The notes under the pieces were generated by a model. That model worked only from the letters and a program-made list of their open reading frames with translations, was not told where the DNA came from and searched no databases. Below, one piece after another: positions 1 to 9,511 of a stretch of DNA of 13,537 nt; positions within the stretch are counted from its first letter, which is position 1; each line of letters begins with the position of its first letter. Both the position numbers and the translations under genes were made by a program. The DNA is from Byssothecium circinans (lineage: Eukaryota > Ascomycota > Dothideomycetes > Pleosporales > Massarinaceae), in assembly GCA_010015675.1 (NCBI GenBank), contig ML976988.1:1227653-1241189 (forward strand), written 5' to 3'.

Positions 1-137
1 TATTATATATAGCTGTATTTAAAATTTCAGCTTAATAGCTCTATTATTTAAATTGTTATTAAGGGTTGAATATTTTATTTTCCGCTAAGCATTTCTGCGC
101 AGTTTAGTAGTGTACGCGGTTCAGTAGTGCTTTACGT
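1..137 (-). mobile_element. Terminus of a small TIR element (copy A), running off the left edge
   Basis: Read on the minus strand from 137 leftwards, this begins ACGTAAAGCACTACTG and is bordered by TA at 138-139, the target of Tc1/mariner-pogo type elements. Bases 1-88 match the reverse complement of 10003-10091 at roughly nine bases in ten, and 89-137 match 2469-2521 more loosely. That is the left end of a second copy of the same family (copy B) that was split by a retrotransposon. The element body therefore lies to the left of the window. No coding frame was recognised in the visible part. The family assignment rests on TIR and TA features only. Confidence 0.7.
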
Positions 138-352
138 TAAATATTATATAATTATCTTTTAATAGTTATAAATTCTATCTTATAAATATATACGTATTAA
201 ATTTTAATACTCTATTACTATTAAGCACTACTAAAACTACGTATAGATAGAATTATTTTAGGAAGACTTATAGTAGGATAAGTATAGCTATAAACCTCTT
301 TTAGATTCTTACTACTATAAGGCTAGCCTATAATCTCTTATATAAAACTAGT

Positions 353-415
353 AACGTATTCTACTACTAAGATAGCTAAACTACTAAGATAGCTACTTTT
401 CCTTAGTAACACTAA
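353..415 (+). repeat. Inverted repeat of pogo element, left arm
   Basis: This 63-bp segment is the reverse complement of 2142-2204 with about three mismatches. Inside it CTACTAAGATAGCTA occurs twice in tandem, separated by AA. It lies directly beyond the putative TAA stop (417-419) of the transposase frame, so the repeat abuts the coding region. In the Tc1/mariner group such inner repeats can be transposase binding sites; that role here is inference. Confidence 0.8.
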
Positions 416-416
416 C

Positions 417-2123
417 TTACTTAACTTTATTATTGTTATTATCTATATTACTACTTAATATAATAAACTAAGTACTAGCATCTAACTTAGAAGAACCCTC
501 TTTATCTACTTAATATATTCTCGCGTTATGCCTAGCCTTACCGTAGTTGCCGTAGTAGCGAATACTTAGTTATTATACTTTATATTTACTCTCTACCTTT
601 ACCCTTTTATAGTTCTAAACTGTTCCTAATAGTTTAGAACTAACCTAGTCTGCTATAAGACTAAACTCTATAGTGCTACCCTTCTAAAGATACTTATATT
701 TATGTATATTACGCTTAGTTACTATTGTAAGTTACTATTTAAGCTCTTTAATATGCGCCTTTATAAGCGTAGTATTATATAGCACTAATTTAGTACCTTT
801 AATAAGCTATAAAAGCCTATCCTACGCTATTTATAGTGATTAAGTAATAGAATTACGTATAAACTTTAACTATAAGCTAAATTTGCGTATATTACTTAGA
901 GTCCTTAATAGCTATAGCATCTCTAGTAGTAAGGGTCCTAGTAGGGTACGTATATACATATTAAAGTAATTAAGTACTACCTACGCGTTTAGAGGGACTA
1001 GCCCTATTGCCTTAAAGGCCTTTTAATAGTTCTAAACTATAAACACGCTTAAAAACGCGTCTTTAAAGGCTAGTAGGAACGCTTCCTTATTAATATAAAA
1101 GACGCGCTATTACGCTAAGCCCTAAATAATCTTAGAGTACTTACACTTAAGCGGCGAGAATAACACTATATTAAGCAGCTAGAGGATATGTAATAAGTAT
1201 AGTAATATATAGAGCGTAAGGATCTTATTATTATAATAATAATCCTTAAAATCTTAATTAAGGTAGCTTTTATAGCTATCTAAAATTAGTAACTAATAGA
1301 CGCTGATAGTTCTTGCCTTTATATGCGCGTTAAAGTGCTTTAACTACGCAAGACTAAGCTTATTAGTTATCTATCTATTCTCTAAGACTAAGAGCTTCTA
1401 ATCATATAGCATATTAGCTTCCTAGTACTATAAAGAGATATAGACGCGTCCTTTATATATAATAAATAGTAGGGTAAATGTACTATTTAAATATATACTC
1501 TAGATATCTATTACCTACTCCTTATTACCTAGCTAAACTATTATAGGTCTTTCTTACTTCTCTAAGCTAGTAACTACTTTTATAGAGCTAATAATACCTA
1601 TCTAAAAGCTAGTCTTGTTAAAGTTATATATATTATTATTATATATACTGTACTTAGCTTTAGTATCCTCTATAAGCTTAAACTATATACTAACTACTTT
1701 AGGATCTTCCTATAGTACTCTCTAACAGTCCTTTAAATAGTTCTAAACTATTTATAACTATTCTAAATAGTCTATAAACTATACTACCTAGTTAATACCT
1801 ACTTCCTTACTACCCTACTTACGTAGTAGTTTATTCACTATATCTAATACTTTACCTAAGGTAGGCGCAAATCCTCGCGAATTAAGGTTAAGAATATATT
1901 AGATAAGTATATCCTCTTTAGTTAAGGATAGTTTCAAATAGTTTAGTACTATTATTAGGTGAAAGGTAATTCTATTAAGGTAGTTAGAGAGGCTTTAATA
2001 GTGGACGTTAAATACTACTACAGCGCGTTAGAGGCTTGTAAATTAGCCTAAATAGTAAGCTTAAAGGGCAAGCTTAATTCTGCCCTCTTATTAAACAAGT
2101 ATCACGTTTAGTAGTAGAGGCAT
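417..2123 (-). pseudogene. Fot1/pogo-family transposase relic (HTH, DDE, C-terminal CCHC)
   Basis: The transposase would excise and reinsert the element at TA sites. The frame starts at ATG 2123 and runs without a net frameshift to a putative TAA at 417-419, about 568 codons, close to the roughly 540 residues of Fot1 transposase. In order it shows a psq-like N-terminal HTH, a CENP-B-type HTH (visible as LTKEDIL and NSRGFAPTLG near 1850-1925), a DDE domain and a C-terminal zinc knuckle near 515-558. The catalytic triad is Asn (codon from 1619), Asp (1280) and Asn (1172); 35 residues separate the last two, the D35D spacing of this branch, so two of three acids are lost. The first Asn is followed by Lys where the family has Glu. 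The knuckle keeps CX2CX4HX4C spacing, but all three Cys read Tyr. Dozens of in-frame TAG/TAA codons make it nonfunctional. The start is favoured because it lies just inside the 2142 repeat boundary. Confidence 0.85.
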
Positions 2124-2141
2124 TTTATAATAAGCATAGTA

Positions 2142-2204
2142 TTAGTATTACTAAGGAAAAGTAGCTATCTTAGTAGTTTAGCCGTCTTAGTAGTAGAATA
2201 CGTT
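2142..2204 (-). repeat. Inverted repeat of pogo element, right arm
   Basis: Reverse complement of 353-415 with about 60 of 63 positions matching. It lies just upstream of the transposase ATG at 2123, so the two arms bracket the coding frame closely. The tandem 15-base unit is also present, with CGG for TAG in one copy. That copy may be nearer the unmutated state. Confidence 0.8.
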
Positions 2205-2468
2205 ATAGTAACTAGTATTTATTTATAAGCTAATTAAATAATCTTAAAGTTCTATAGGCTTTACTTATTCCTTAAGTTCTCTCTATATAGTAATATCTTA
2301 TTTCTTAGGAAGTATAGGTACTATAGTAAAGGTAGATCTATAGTACTATTATTACCCCCTCTTTTATAAAGTAGATTAAAATATATATATACTATATCTA
2401 TTGCATTAAGATTGCGTATAAAGTTAACGTAGCCTATATTATTACTTTAGAAATAGGATTAATAGCTA

Positions 2469-2521
2469 ATGTAAAGCACTATTAAGCGCACCACACCATT
2501 GAGCGCGCCAAAATTCCTTAG
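2469..2521 (+). repeat. Left TIR of copy B
   Basis: Pairs with 10968-11006 in inverted orientation. Compared with that arm it carries about 16-18 extra bases (2481-2498 region) between the AAAGCAC tip and the GCGCGCCAAAATTCC block. The same longer spacing is seen in copy A (1-137). The TIR continues past the insertion point for a few bases at 10008-10010 (CAG). Confidence 0.7.
2517..2521. repeat. Target-site duplication CTTAG (left)
   Basis: CTTAG directly precedes the TGTTAC start of the LTR at 2522 and is repeated exactly at 10003-10007, just after the other LTR ends. Five-base duplications are typical of Ty3/gypsy integrases. Confidence 0.92.
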
Positions 2522-3012
2522 TGTTACTGAGGGGTATACTTGCCAGTCCTAATCCGTGTAAGGGGAGGTCGGTTGGTGTAAGGTGTATACGTTAGGTAGT
2601 ATGCTTTAGTAATTTAAGAAGTAAACGTGCGAAAGTAACTAATTCTATAACTAACTATAGAATAACTAAGTATTAATCTAGGTAAGAGATGAACTATTAA
2701 GAGTTAACTACGAAGATCTAGAAACTAAAAGATAAAGGAAACCTTATCTAGTCTTTTATACCTACTTCTTTGCCTTATCCTATCTTACCTACTACGTCTG
2801 CTACGTCTGCTACATCCATAGCACACGTATTAGGCTGAGTAGTAAGTGCTACGTCTACTACGTCCTCTTAGCACGTAGCATACTAAGCACGTTACCTAAC
2901 CTGCTAACGTAATCCTACCCCGCGCATCATTATGCCGCTATTCTCTAGTCTTAATACCTCTTACGCTGCATTTATCTAGCCCTAGATACCCTATATCCTT
3001 TTATTTGTAACA
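2522..3012 (-). repeat. 3' LTR of the gypsy element
   Basis: 491 bp with TG...CA ends (TGTTAC...GTAACA). It is aligned end to end with 9512-10002 without net length change, and differences are essentially all C/T or G/A. It is the 3' LTR because the polypurine tract lies against its inner side (3013). It contains a 9-base tandem unit CTACGTCTG near 2792-2818. Confidence 0.95.
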
Positions 3013-3028
3013 TTATCCCCCTCTTTAA
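3013..3028 (-). promoter_or_regulatory. Polypurine tract (plus-strand primer site)
   Basis: On the element's sense strand this reads TTAAAGAGGGGGATAA immediately before the 3' LTR. A purine run touching the 3' LTR primes plus-strand DNA synthesis in LTR retroelements, and its placement independently fixes the element's orientation as minus. The first 17 bases inside the other LTR are not purine-rich. Confidence 0.85.
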
Positions 3029-3163
3029 GGTTATTATCCTAATAACTAAAGAGGTCTAGTAGCTGCGCCATTTCTACCTATAGCTAGTATAAGAAGCGCC
3101 CGTCCCTACTATTAACCGTAAGATTATATTCTCCTTAAATGTTTTATAATCTCCTACCTAACT

Positions 3164-3862
3164 ATGCCTAAGGTTTCATCGTCTAACTATAAATAATCTC
3201 GCCTTACCTAAATCTAAGCTATAGATCATGTCGTGGTGAAACCATGTCGTTATTATTATAAGAAGAGCCTTCATTGTCTTCTATTGTTAGAAGGTAATTG
3301 TATAGAATGTGTTTTAGCTAGGGTGAAGTATTCTCTCTTTCCTTCTGAGAAAGAGTTTGCTGCCCTTGCTTAAAAGCATTAATAGCTTCGTCATGAGCTT
3401 TAGGAAGTCAAGTGACGCAAGGTTAAGCTTAATTATTAAAAGTTAGATCTAGAGGATTAGTTAGACTCAACTACTAATAAGGAGTAGGAGTTATTCATAG
3501 ATAAGAAGGCTTCTATCGCTAAGCTAGAGGCTCTTAAGAAGAAGATAGGTATTTAGAAAGGCCCTGCTAGGGAATCTTATATAGGTGCTACTAAAGTTCC
3601 TTTACTACCGTAATCTAAATTACCGACTAACCTAGGCTAGCTATAGGCTAATCTTTCTTCCTTTGCTAATCCTTCTTTTAATTCTTCCTTATCTTTTAAC
3701 TTTTCTACTTACCTAGCAATCCTAGAACTACTATCTTTAGATGCTACTAGTGATAACCCTTTACTAGATCCTTATAGCCTATAAGATTCCATATTAGTTC
3801 CTAGGTGTTCTAGCTATCCAGCTAGTCCTTTTACTTAACTAAGTACTTCTACTAATGTTTGA
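3164..3862 (+). pseudogene. Antisense gene-like frame in the gypsy 3' region: Cys-rich plus helical segment
   Basis: Function not recognised. On the strand opposite gag-pol, a frame from ATG 3164 to TGA 3860-3862 (about 232 codons) is interrupted mostly by TAA/TAG at places where Gln would fit, the signature of a real frame after RIP. After about 25 residues it shows a Cys cluster (a PC pair, then later Cys with spacing CIEC), with nearby Tyr codons that may be former Cys. Next comes PSEKEFAALA and a long charged, Lys/Glu/Leu-rich stretch likely to form a coiled coil (about 3345-3560), and then a Ser/Asn/Leu-rich tail. The layout recalls multicopy fungal hypothetical proteins with a zinc-cluster-like start; that is from memory and unverified. 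The frame begins about 150 bp inside the 3' LTR, and its last part overlaps the chromodomain codons on the other strand. The start is the first in-frame ATG before the Cys cluster. Confidence 0.6.
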
Positions 3863-6800
3863 ATTTCTGTAGGTCTTTAATCTCTTTAACCTTATAATCT
3901 TCATCCTTGAGTTTAATCCGTGTTTCTAGCTTAGCGTCTAGTGGTGCTGGTTCAAGGAGGAATTTATAAAAGATAGGGTATATGCGTATATTTTTTAGGA
4001 GCTTTAGTTTAAACGTTACTAGTCCCTTAATCTCTAGGATCTAGAATAGTCCTATTTAGAGGTTGTCTAGTTTATCGCATGGCCATTTAGTTTTCAAATT
4101 TTTTTATAATAGGAAAACTTTATCCCCCTCTTTAAGAGTTAGTCCCTTAAGCCTTTTCTTATTTACTAATCTAGCTATCGTGAAGTTTCGTTGAGCGATT
4201 CATTAGCTTAATTCGTTATGTAATTCGCGAAGTAGTTGTGCCTTATCGTCAGCTCTAGCTAAGAGGCTCTTAACGTCCTTAGGATTTTGATAAGCAATTA
4301 GCTTATATCTATAATTCACGTAGTATAGTGAGTATCCCGTCATTAAGGATCTTATACTATTATAGGCTAATTATGCTATTAGTAGGAGTTTAACCTAGTT
4401 ATCCTATAGCTTGTTAGCGTACATCCTTAGATACTATTCTAGTGTTTGATTCATTTATTCCGTCTAACCATCTGTCTACAGGTGGAAGCTAGTCGAAAGC
4501 TTCTTATTAATTCCTAGCTTTGTAAGGAACGTGCTCTAATACTTGGAGGTGAATAGTATTCTATAGTTAGTAATAAACTATTCTAGTACTCTATGTTAGC
4601 TAATAAGTGCCTTAGTTACTTTATAAGCTATTTCTTCAGCTATAACTATTTCTTCCGTTGGTATGAATATCAATGCTTTGGTTAGTCGATCAATGATTAC
4701 TAATATTAAGTCGCATAGCCGTGCTAATCTAGGTTCTAATGATTTTAGGAGCTTCACTATAAAGTCCATCATGACGCTAATCTATGGGCGTGCGGGTGGT
4801 TTAAGCAATTAGAGTAATCTATAGGGCTTATATCTCTTAGGCTTGTTCTTAGAATAGGCTAAATAGTTGCCTACCGCGTTCTAAACTGCTTTTCGTACAT
4901 TAGGGATCAAGTACTTATTTGAAACTCATTAAACTATTTCATTGATTCCTAGGTATCTATATTCCTTAGACTTGTATAGCCTTTAGATAAGCATTTGCGC
5001 TTCATCCCCTAGGACTCGCCAGCGTCCATTAGGCTCCTAGGTAAGCTCATCAAGCTTCTTATTTCATAATTATGTAACCTCAGTCACTTTAGCTAATCAT
5101 TTAACTAGAGTTCTCTTGAATAGTTATAGTTAATTATAGCCTAGACTACTATCTTTATCTTTCTATAGGACTGCGTCGTGCGTAATAGGTCTATCTATTT
5201 CCTAAAGGTTAGATCTTTAGCTAAGAGCGTCTACTACTCTATTCAGTAATCCTAGGCGATGGTAGACTTTAAAGTCATAGTCTACTATTATCTTAGCCTA
5301 TCTAACCTATTGTTAGTTAAGTTTCTTAGTTATTATAAAACTTATTAGGTTCTAGTAATCTAAGTACACCTCTACCTAGTGTTTAGCGCCTACTAGCTAG
5401 GCTCACTATTATTTAAAGGAGTCTACTATCACTAGTAGTCCCTTATTATAAACGTTATAGTTAAGTTCTGCTCCTAAGAACTTCTAAGAATGGTAGAATA
5501 CTAGTCTCTATTTCCTATCTTTACCTTATTATAAGAGAATCACTCCTAGGGCGTAATCTAATGCATCTATTTCCACTCATAGTAGTTGTTCTAGGTCGTG
5601 CATCTATAGCATAGGGGCTGATAAGAATAATTCCTTAAGCTTTCTAAAGGCCTTCTGTTGTTCCTGTCCCTAATAGAATCCCTTCTCCTTTTTAGTGATT
5701 TCTATAAGAGGCGCTGTGGTTTTTAAGTATCCCTAAATAAACTTCTAGTAGAAGTTAGCGAATCCTAAGAAGGATTGCATGTCTTTTACTATCTTAGGTA
5801 TTAGCTATTCCTTTACAGTTTTAACTTTCTTCAGGTCTATAGCGATGCCATCTCATAAAATGATAAATCCTAAGTAATCCATCTCTATAATGTGGAATTT
5901 ATATTTTTCTAGCTATAGGGGTAACTAATACTCCCTAAGCTTCCTAAGCACCTTCTTAACGTGTTTAATGTAATCCTTAAGCGTCTCTAAAGTATACACC
6001 AGTATATCATCTAGGTACGTAGTTATAAAAACGTCTAAGTATTCATGAAGTACTCTATTAATAAGTGCCTAAAATATCGTAGGCGCGTTTATTAGTCTAA
6101 AGGGCATAACCATATACTCGTACAGTCTATAACAAGTTTTAAAGGCAGTTAGCTATTTAAAGCCCTTAGCTATCCATATTCAATAGAATCCATCTCTAAT
6201 ATTAAATTTTATAATCTACTTGACTCCTTAGAGGCGGTCTATGAGTTCCTAGATTAGGGGAAGAGGGTAATAGTTCTTCCTCGTAACGTGGTTAAGCTAT
6301 CTAAAATCTATATAGAGTTATAGCTTTCTATTCTTTTTTAGGATAAAGAGAATTAGTGAAGCTATTAGGCTCACACTTTCTCGTATATATCCTTGCTTTA
6401 AGTTCTTCTTAATGTACTCTCTTAGTTCTAACTGCTAATCCTAAGTAAGTAGATATATTAGTCCTAGGCGCAGCTTCACGCTTTCTTCTAGGTGAATCTT
6501 GTAATCCTAGTCCTAGTAATCTAGTAATACGGTTTCTTCTATTTCCTTAAATAGGTCTTAAAACTCCTCATATTCTAGTAGTATCATTGGTTAGGGTTTA
6601 TCCTTTATAGGCGCAACTCTCTATATCCAAATAACTCCTATTTATAAAGAGTCCTTCTCATAGATTCTCTTAATCTTATAAGATGATATCTTGCTAATCT
6701 GTCTAGTCTAACTAAGTGAGCTCTAGATTGCTAGGCTCAATCTTCCATGGCGTGTTCTAGTAGCCTTGCGCGTTAGTTCTTAGTTAAACATCATGCCTTT

Positions 6801-7346
6801 CTACTAATTAATGGTAGGATTGTGCTTCCTAAGCTAATTATAACTAATTAACATGTCTTCTTCTCTAAGATCCATAATGTTAAGGGATGTTATGTCTTTG
6901 ATTCTAAGTACGTGAAATGACACTTTTTAGGTTTTTAACCTTAAGAATCCATTGCTATAGGACATTAGTCTATCGTTAGTAAATACTAGTCATATTAGAC
7001 GTTCCTTATCTTAATATAGTATGTCATATTTCTTAACTACTTATAGGGAGATAATTATCTATGCAGCTCTACTATCTACTAGTGCCGTAAGTCTGCGTCC
7101 GTATACGTGCACCTTTACCTTTAATTAATGAACTAGTAGATCTAGGTGTCATATGTTATATAAGGTTATTATAGGAATGCTCTTACTAGCGTGACCTTAT
7201 CCCTAGTAGCATCCTAGTTTTTTAACCTCTAGAGTCTCTTTATAGACCTTTCTACTACTTATTCCTTAAGTAGGTAGATTTAATAGTCATCTATGCAGCA
7301 CACTATCTAAGGTAGGCGAGCATGCTCTACCTTGATATCATTTCAT
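3690..7346 (-). pseudogene. pol: Chromovirus pol relic: protease, RT, RNase H, integrase, chromodomain
   Basis: One frame, -1 to gag, is kept from about 7346 to the chromodomain. Protease: DSRAA with Asp from 7076, where Gly of the D[ST]G motif reads Arg. Reverse transcriptase is about 6530-5900, with YLDD intact at 6017-6006. RNase H follows to about 5250. Integrase: the HHCC finger near 4960-4855 has Cys and His read as Tyr; the core has Asp at 4766, Asn for Asp at 4568 and Glu at 4460, and the last two are 35 residues apart, exact D,D35E spacing. The GPF motif reads GLF at 4052. The chromodomain (about 3899-3787) shows YKVKEI, then YLVK-stop-KD and NT-stop-E, so TAG stands at Trp positions. 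The chromodomain would target insertion to heterochromatin marks. The start may be ATG 7346 or a frameshift from gag. The 3' end is uncertain, about 3650-3780. Confidence 0.93.
4120..4135 (-). promoter_or_regulatory. Internal exact copy of the polypurine tract
   Basis: The 16-base sequence TTATCCCCCTCTTTAA occurs here and at 3013-3028, identical in both places. It lies within the codons for the integrase C-terminal part, where the frame reads LKEGDKVF. Internal (central) polypurine tracts in the integrase region are known from Ty1 and lentiviruses. A priming role here is inference; coincidence through coding constraint is possible. Confidence 0.45.
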
Positions 7347-9481
7347 CGCGGGAAACCTTTCCTGAGTTTCTCTGATAGGTGTGCTTGACATACGTCATTA
7401 AAGCACTAATTATAGGGAGAGTTATTATGACTTTCTTCCCTCATAATAGCTCTAGGTGGGCGTCTCATAGTCTAAGTATATAAGATGTTATCTCTAGCGG
7501 CCCTATCTTCTAGGTAGCCTTATAGCTAGTGTTGCGTCTCTAGTAACGTTCGCCATATCTATCATGTAAGTATAGTTTTCCATCTAAATGCCTCTTTCTT
7601 TATCTTATTAGGAAGTGCTAGAAATTCATATTATTAGTATACCATTACTAAGCACTTAGAAGGGGGTAACAGCTTATAGTTAGCTCTATGCCGTGTCTAT
7701 GCTACTTCTTCCTTTAAGAGAAGGTAGAACATGCATCTTAGGAGTGCCTTACACTTATTCTACTTAAGCTCCTCATGTCCTTTATCTAAAGGGTGTCCTA
7801 TGGGGTAATAGTAGAGACATACGTTATTCTTATATACTATTACTTCCCTATTTATTTATCTAGCTAGCTAGTATCCTGCAACATACTTACTAAGCTAGTG
7901 TAGTTAGTAGTGCGTATCATAGCACCTATTCTAACCTAGGCGTTCATGCTATTTTTGCTAGTACTTAAAGTAGTATACGTGGTAGTTATCTTCTATGCAG
8001 TCCTTCTCTAAGAGGAGGGCGTAAGAGGCTTATCTAAGCGTATATCGCACGCTTCTTCTTTCCTATAGATAGGAGATGTAATCCTCCCTCATGCAGTTAT
8101 ACTAATCAACTTCATCATATTTATCATTAATCTTGATTTATCATACCTTTGTTTATAGACCCTACTCTTTTATTACTGCTACTACTGCTTTATTGGCATA
8201 GCTACCGCGTACTAGCGTATCTTAGGTACACATTTCACCTTTATGCGCGTTATCTCTACACATCTAGCATAGATTATCTTTAAGCTATTAAAGGACCTTA
8301 TAGTTATCTATCTAGTTTAGGGGTTAAGTTATTTAGGCTAGAATGGATTCTATATCACTAACTTTACTATTAGATGATTCCGTTGCCTAATCTATTTCTA
8401 GAGGTAGGTAAGGAGTAGGCTACTAATGTAGAGCCTCTAGTTTATTCTCCTTAGGTCCTATTACCTTAAACTTAATTATCCTAATCTTGACTACTCTAAG
8501 CTTGCTTGCTTAGCCCTAATTCTTTAGGTAGTTTCTATGGAAGTGTCCTACTTTACTATATTAGAGACATGCTTTCTTCTTAAAACATTCCTAGCGTTAT
8601 TCGTGGGTTAGGCTATCTAGCTATCTTCCCTTACCTTTATTAAATTACTTCTTTTATTAGACTTTATCTATTATTACTACATCACTATCTTAGTCGTATC
8701 ATGGTGTCTTCAGCTTCCTATATCTTCTAAAGTTAGGAATAATCATTATATCCCTTTGCTTCTTCTATATTGCTTATTCATAGAGCCTATTATTGATTCA
8801 GGTAGCTAGGTTAATCATGTCTTATAAATCCTCTAGCTTGTCGTGATAGATCATGCTATCCTTGATAGTTTCCTTCAGCCCGTTATAGAAGGCTATGCGT
8901 AATAGCGCATCATCCTAATTAATCTTTAACTATAGCTGCTTAAACTCTATTATATACCTAGCGACTAACCTATCCTACTAGATTTAAGAAATCTTTTACT
9001 CTACCTAGGTCTCTTTATTAAGTTCTCTAAACACCTTCTAAATCTTGTCTTTAAACGCTGTCTAGCTCTTAAAGATAGTCTTTATGTCATCTTTGCAATA
9101 CCTTATCTTATTTATAAGATAGTCGTCTATGAAGGGTTGTATCCACGTGGCTACCTTGTCCTTCAGGTGCATACTAGCCGTGAGGATCTTATCTAAGTCC
9201 TCCATCAAGGCATTAAATCAATAGTATAAATCTATGTTAGTAAGGAATAGCTTTAAGCCATCTCGTCCTCTATTATACTTCTCTGGCGCCGTAATCTTTC
9301 TATAGGGTACAGTATCTTTAGCCTAGAGTTAAGTAATTACCTACATTAACCTATTAATCTATTTAGCCTATTACTATATCTAGTTAGCCTAGTTAGCTAT
9401 TACTAATGCTAGACTTAAAGCAGGTGTACTACTACTACTACTAGTAGTACATAGGGTAGTAGGAGCTACTATTACGTACAT
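7343..9481 (-). pseudogene. gag: Gag relic with CCHC knuckle and long C-terminal extension
   Basis: Gag forms the particle shell and binds RNA. The frame opens at ATG 9481, 31 bp from the 5' LTR, with a Ser run and a Gln/Asn-rich segment. It then has a retrotransposon gag domain (about 9290-8700; visible PEKYN, LKDKVATWIQPF, LVARYIIEFKQL, YNGLKETIKD). The zinc knuckle starts at Cys 8569 and has CX2CX4HX4C spacing with the second and third Cys read as Tyr. The same frame continues about 400 codons beyond the knuckle. It includes many Cys and, near 7370-7400, CFNDVCQAHLSEK, which resembles a short module I recall from gag C-termini of fungal gypsy elements. A TGA at 7345-7343 overlaps ATG 7346 of the pol frame. 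Because TGA also occurs earlier in the frame, this stop is a candidate, not certain. Many TAG/TAA codons inactivate it. Confidence 0.85.
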
Positions 9482-9511
9482 TTAGGTTCTTAAACCTATA
9501 GGTAGTCAAAG
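9482..9511 (-). other. 5' leader and presumed primer-binding site region
   Basis: On the sense strand the 30 bases after the 5' LTR begin CTTTGACTACCTATAGG. A primer-binding site is expected here. No TGG start complementary to a tRNA CCA end is visible, so the primer cannot be named. The site may be mutated or offset, or the element may use another priming mode. Confidence 0.4.

Larger units (their letters stand above)
240..2310 (-). mobile_element. Fot1/pogo-type DNA transposon relic (limits approximate)
   Basis: A minus-strand transposase relic of the Tc1/mariner superfamily (pogo/Fot1 branch, DDE_1 type) sits between inverted repeats at 353-415 and 2142-2204. Weaker inverted similarity continues outward, for example AGGATAAGTATAGC near 274-287 against the complement near 2262. 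The true ends lie outside the 63-bp repeats, but heavy mutation hides them, and the outer limits given are estimates. The whole element is AT-rich and saturated with TAG/TAA, as expected after RIP. It appears to be an autonomous-size copy of about 2 kb, now dead. It lies between two termini of a different TIR family, which may be chance or serial insertion. Confidence 0.75.

Noticed and set aside
612..642. Hairpin AGTTCTAAACT...AGTTTAGAACT as a terminator or regulatory stem
   Set aside because: It lies inside the transposase coding relic, and the same GTTTAGAAC string recurs elsewhere in that frame (about 1028 and 1739), so it is probably a by-product of biased mutation.
353..2204. 1-137 and 10003-10091 as the TIRs of the pogo transposon at 240-2310
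   Set aside because: The AAAGCAC tips with flanking TA point outward from the pogo body (at 137/138 and 2467/2469), so these are ends of neighbouring elements rather than its own termini.
1..2500. Mitochondrial or plastid origin because of extreme AT content
   Set aside because: The content is nuclear-type transposons with LTRs and TA-target TIRs, and composition returns to normal at the right side.
300..9481. Possible recoded genome (TAA/TAG read as Gln, ciliate-like)
   Set aside because: TAG also sits at conserved Trp positions (chromodomain YLVK-stop-KD, NT-stop-E), and conserved Cys and catalytic Asp are lost by the same change. RIP explains all of these; a code change does not.
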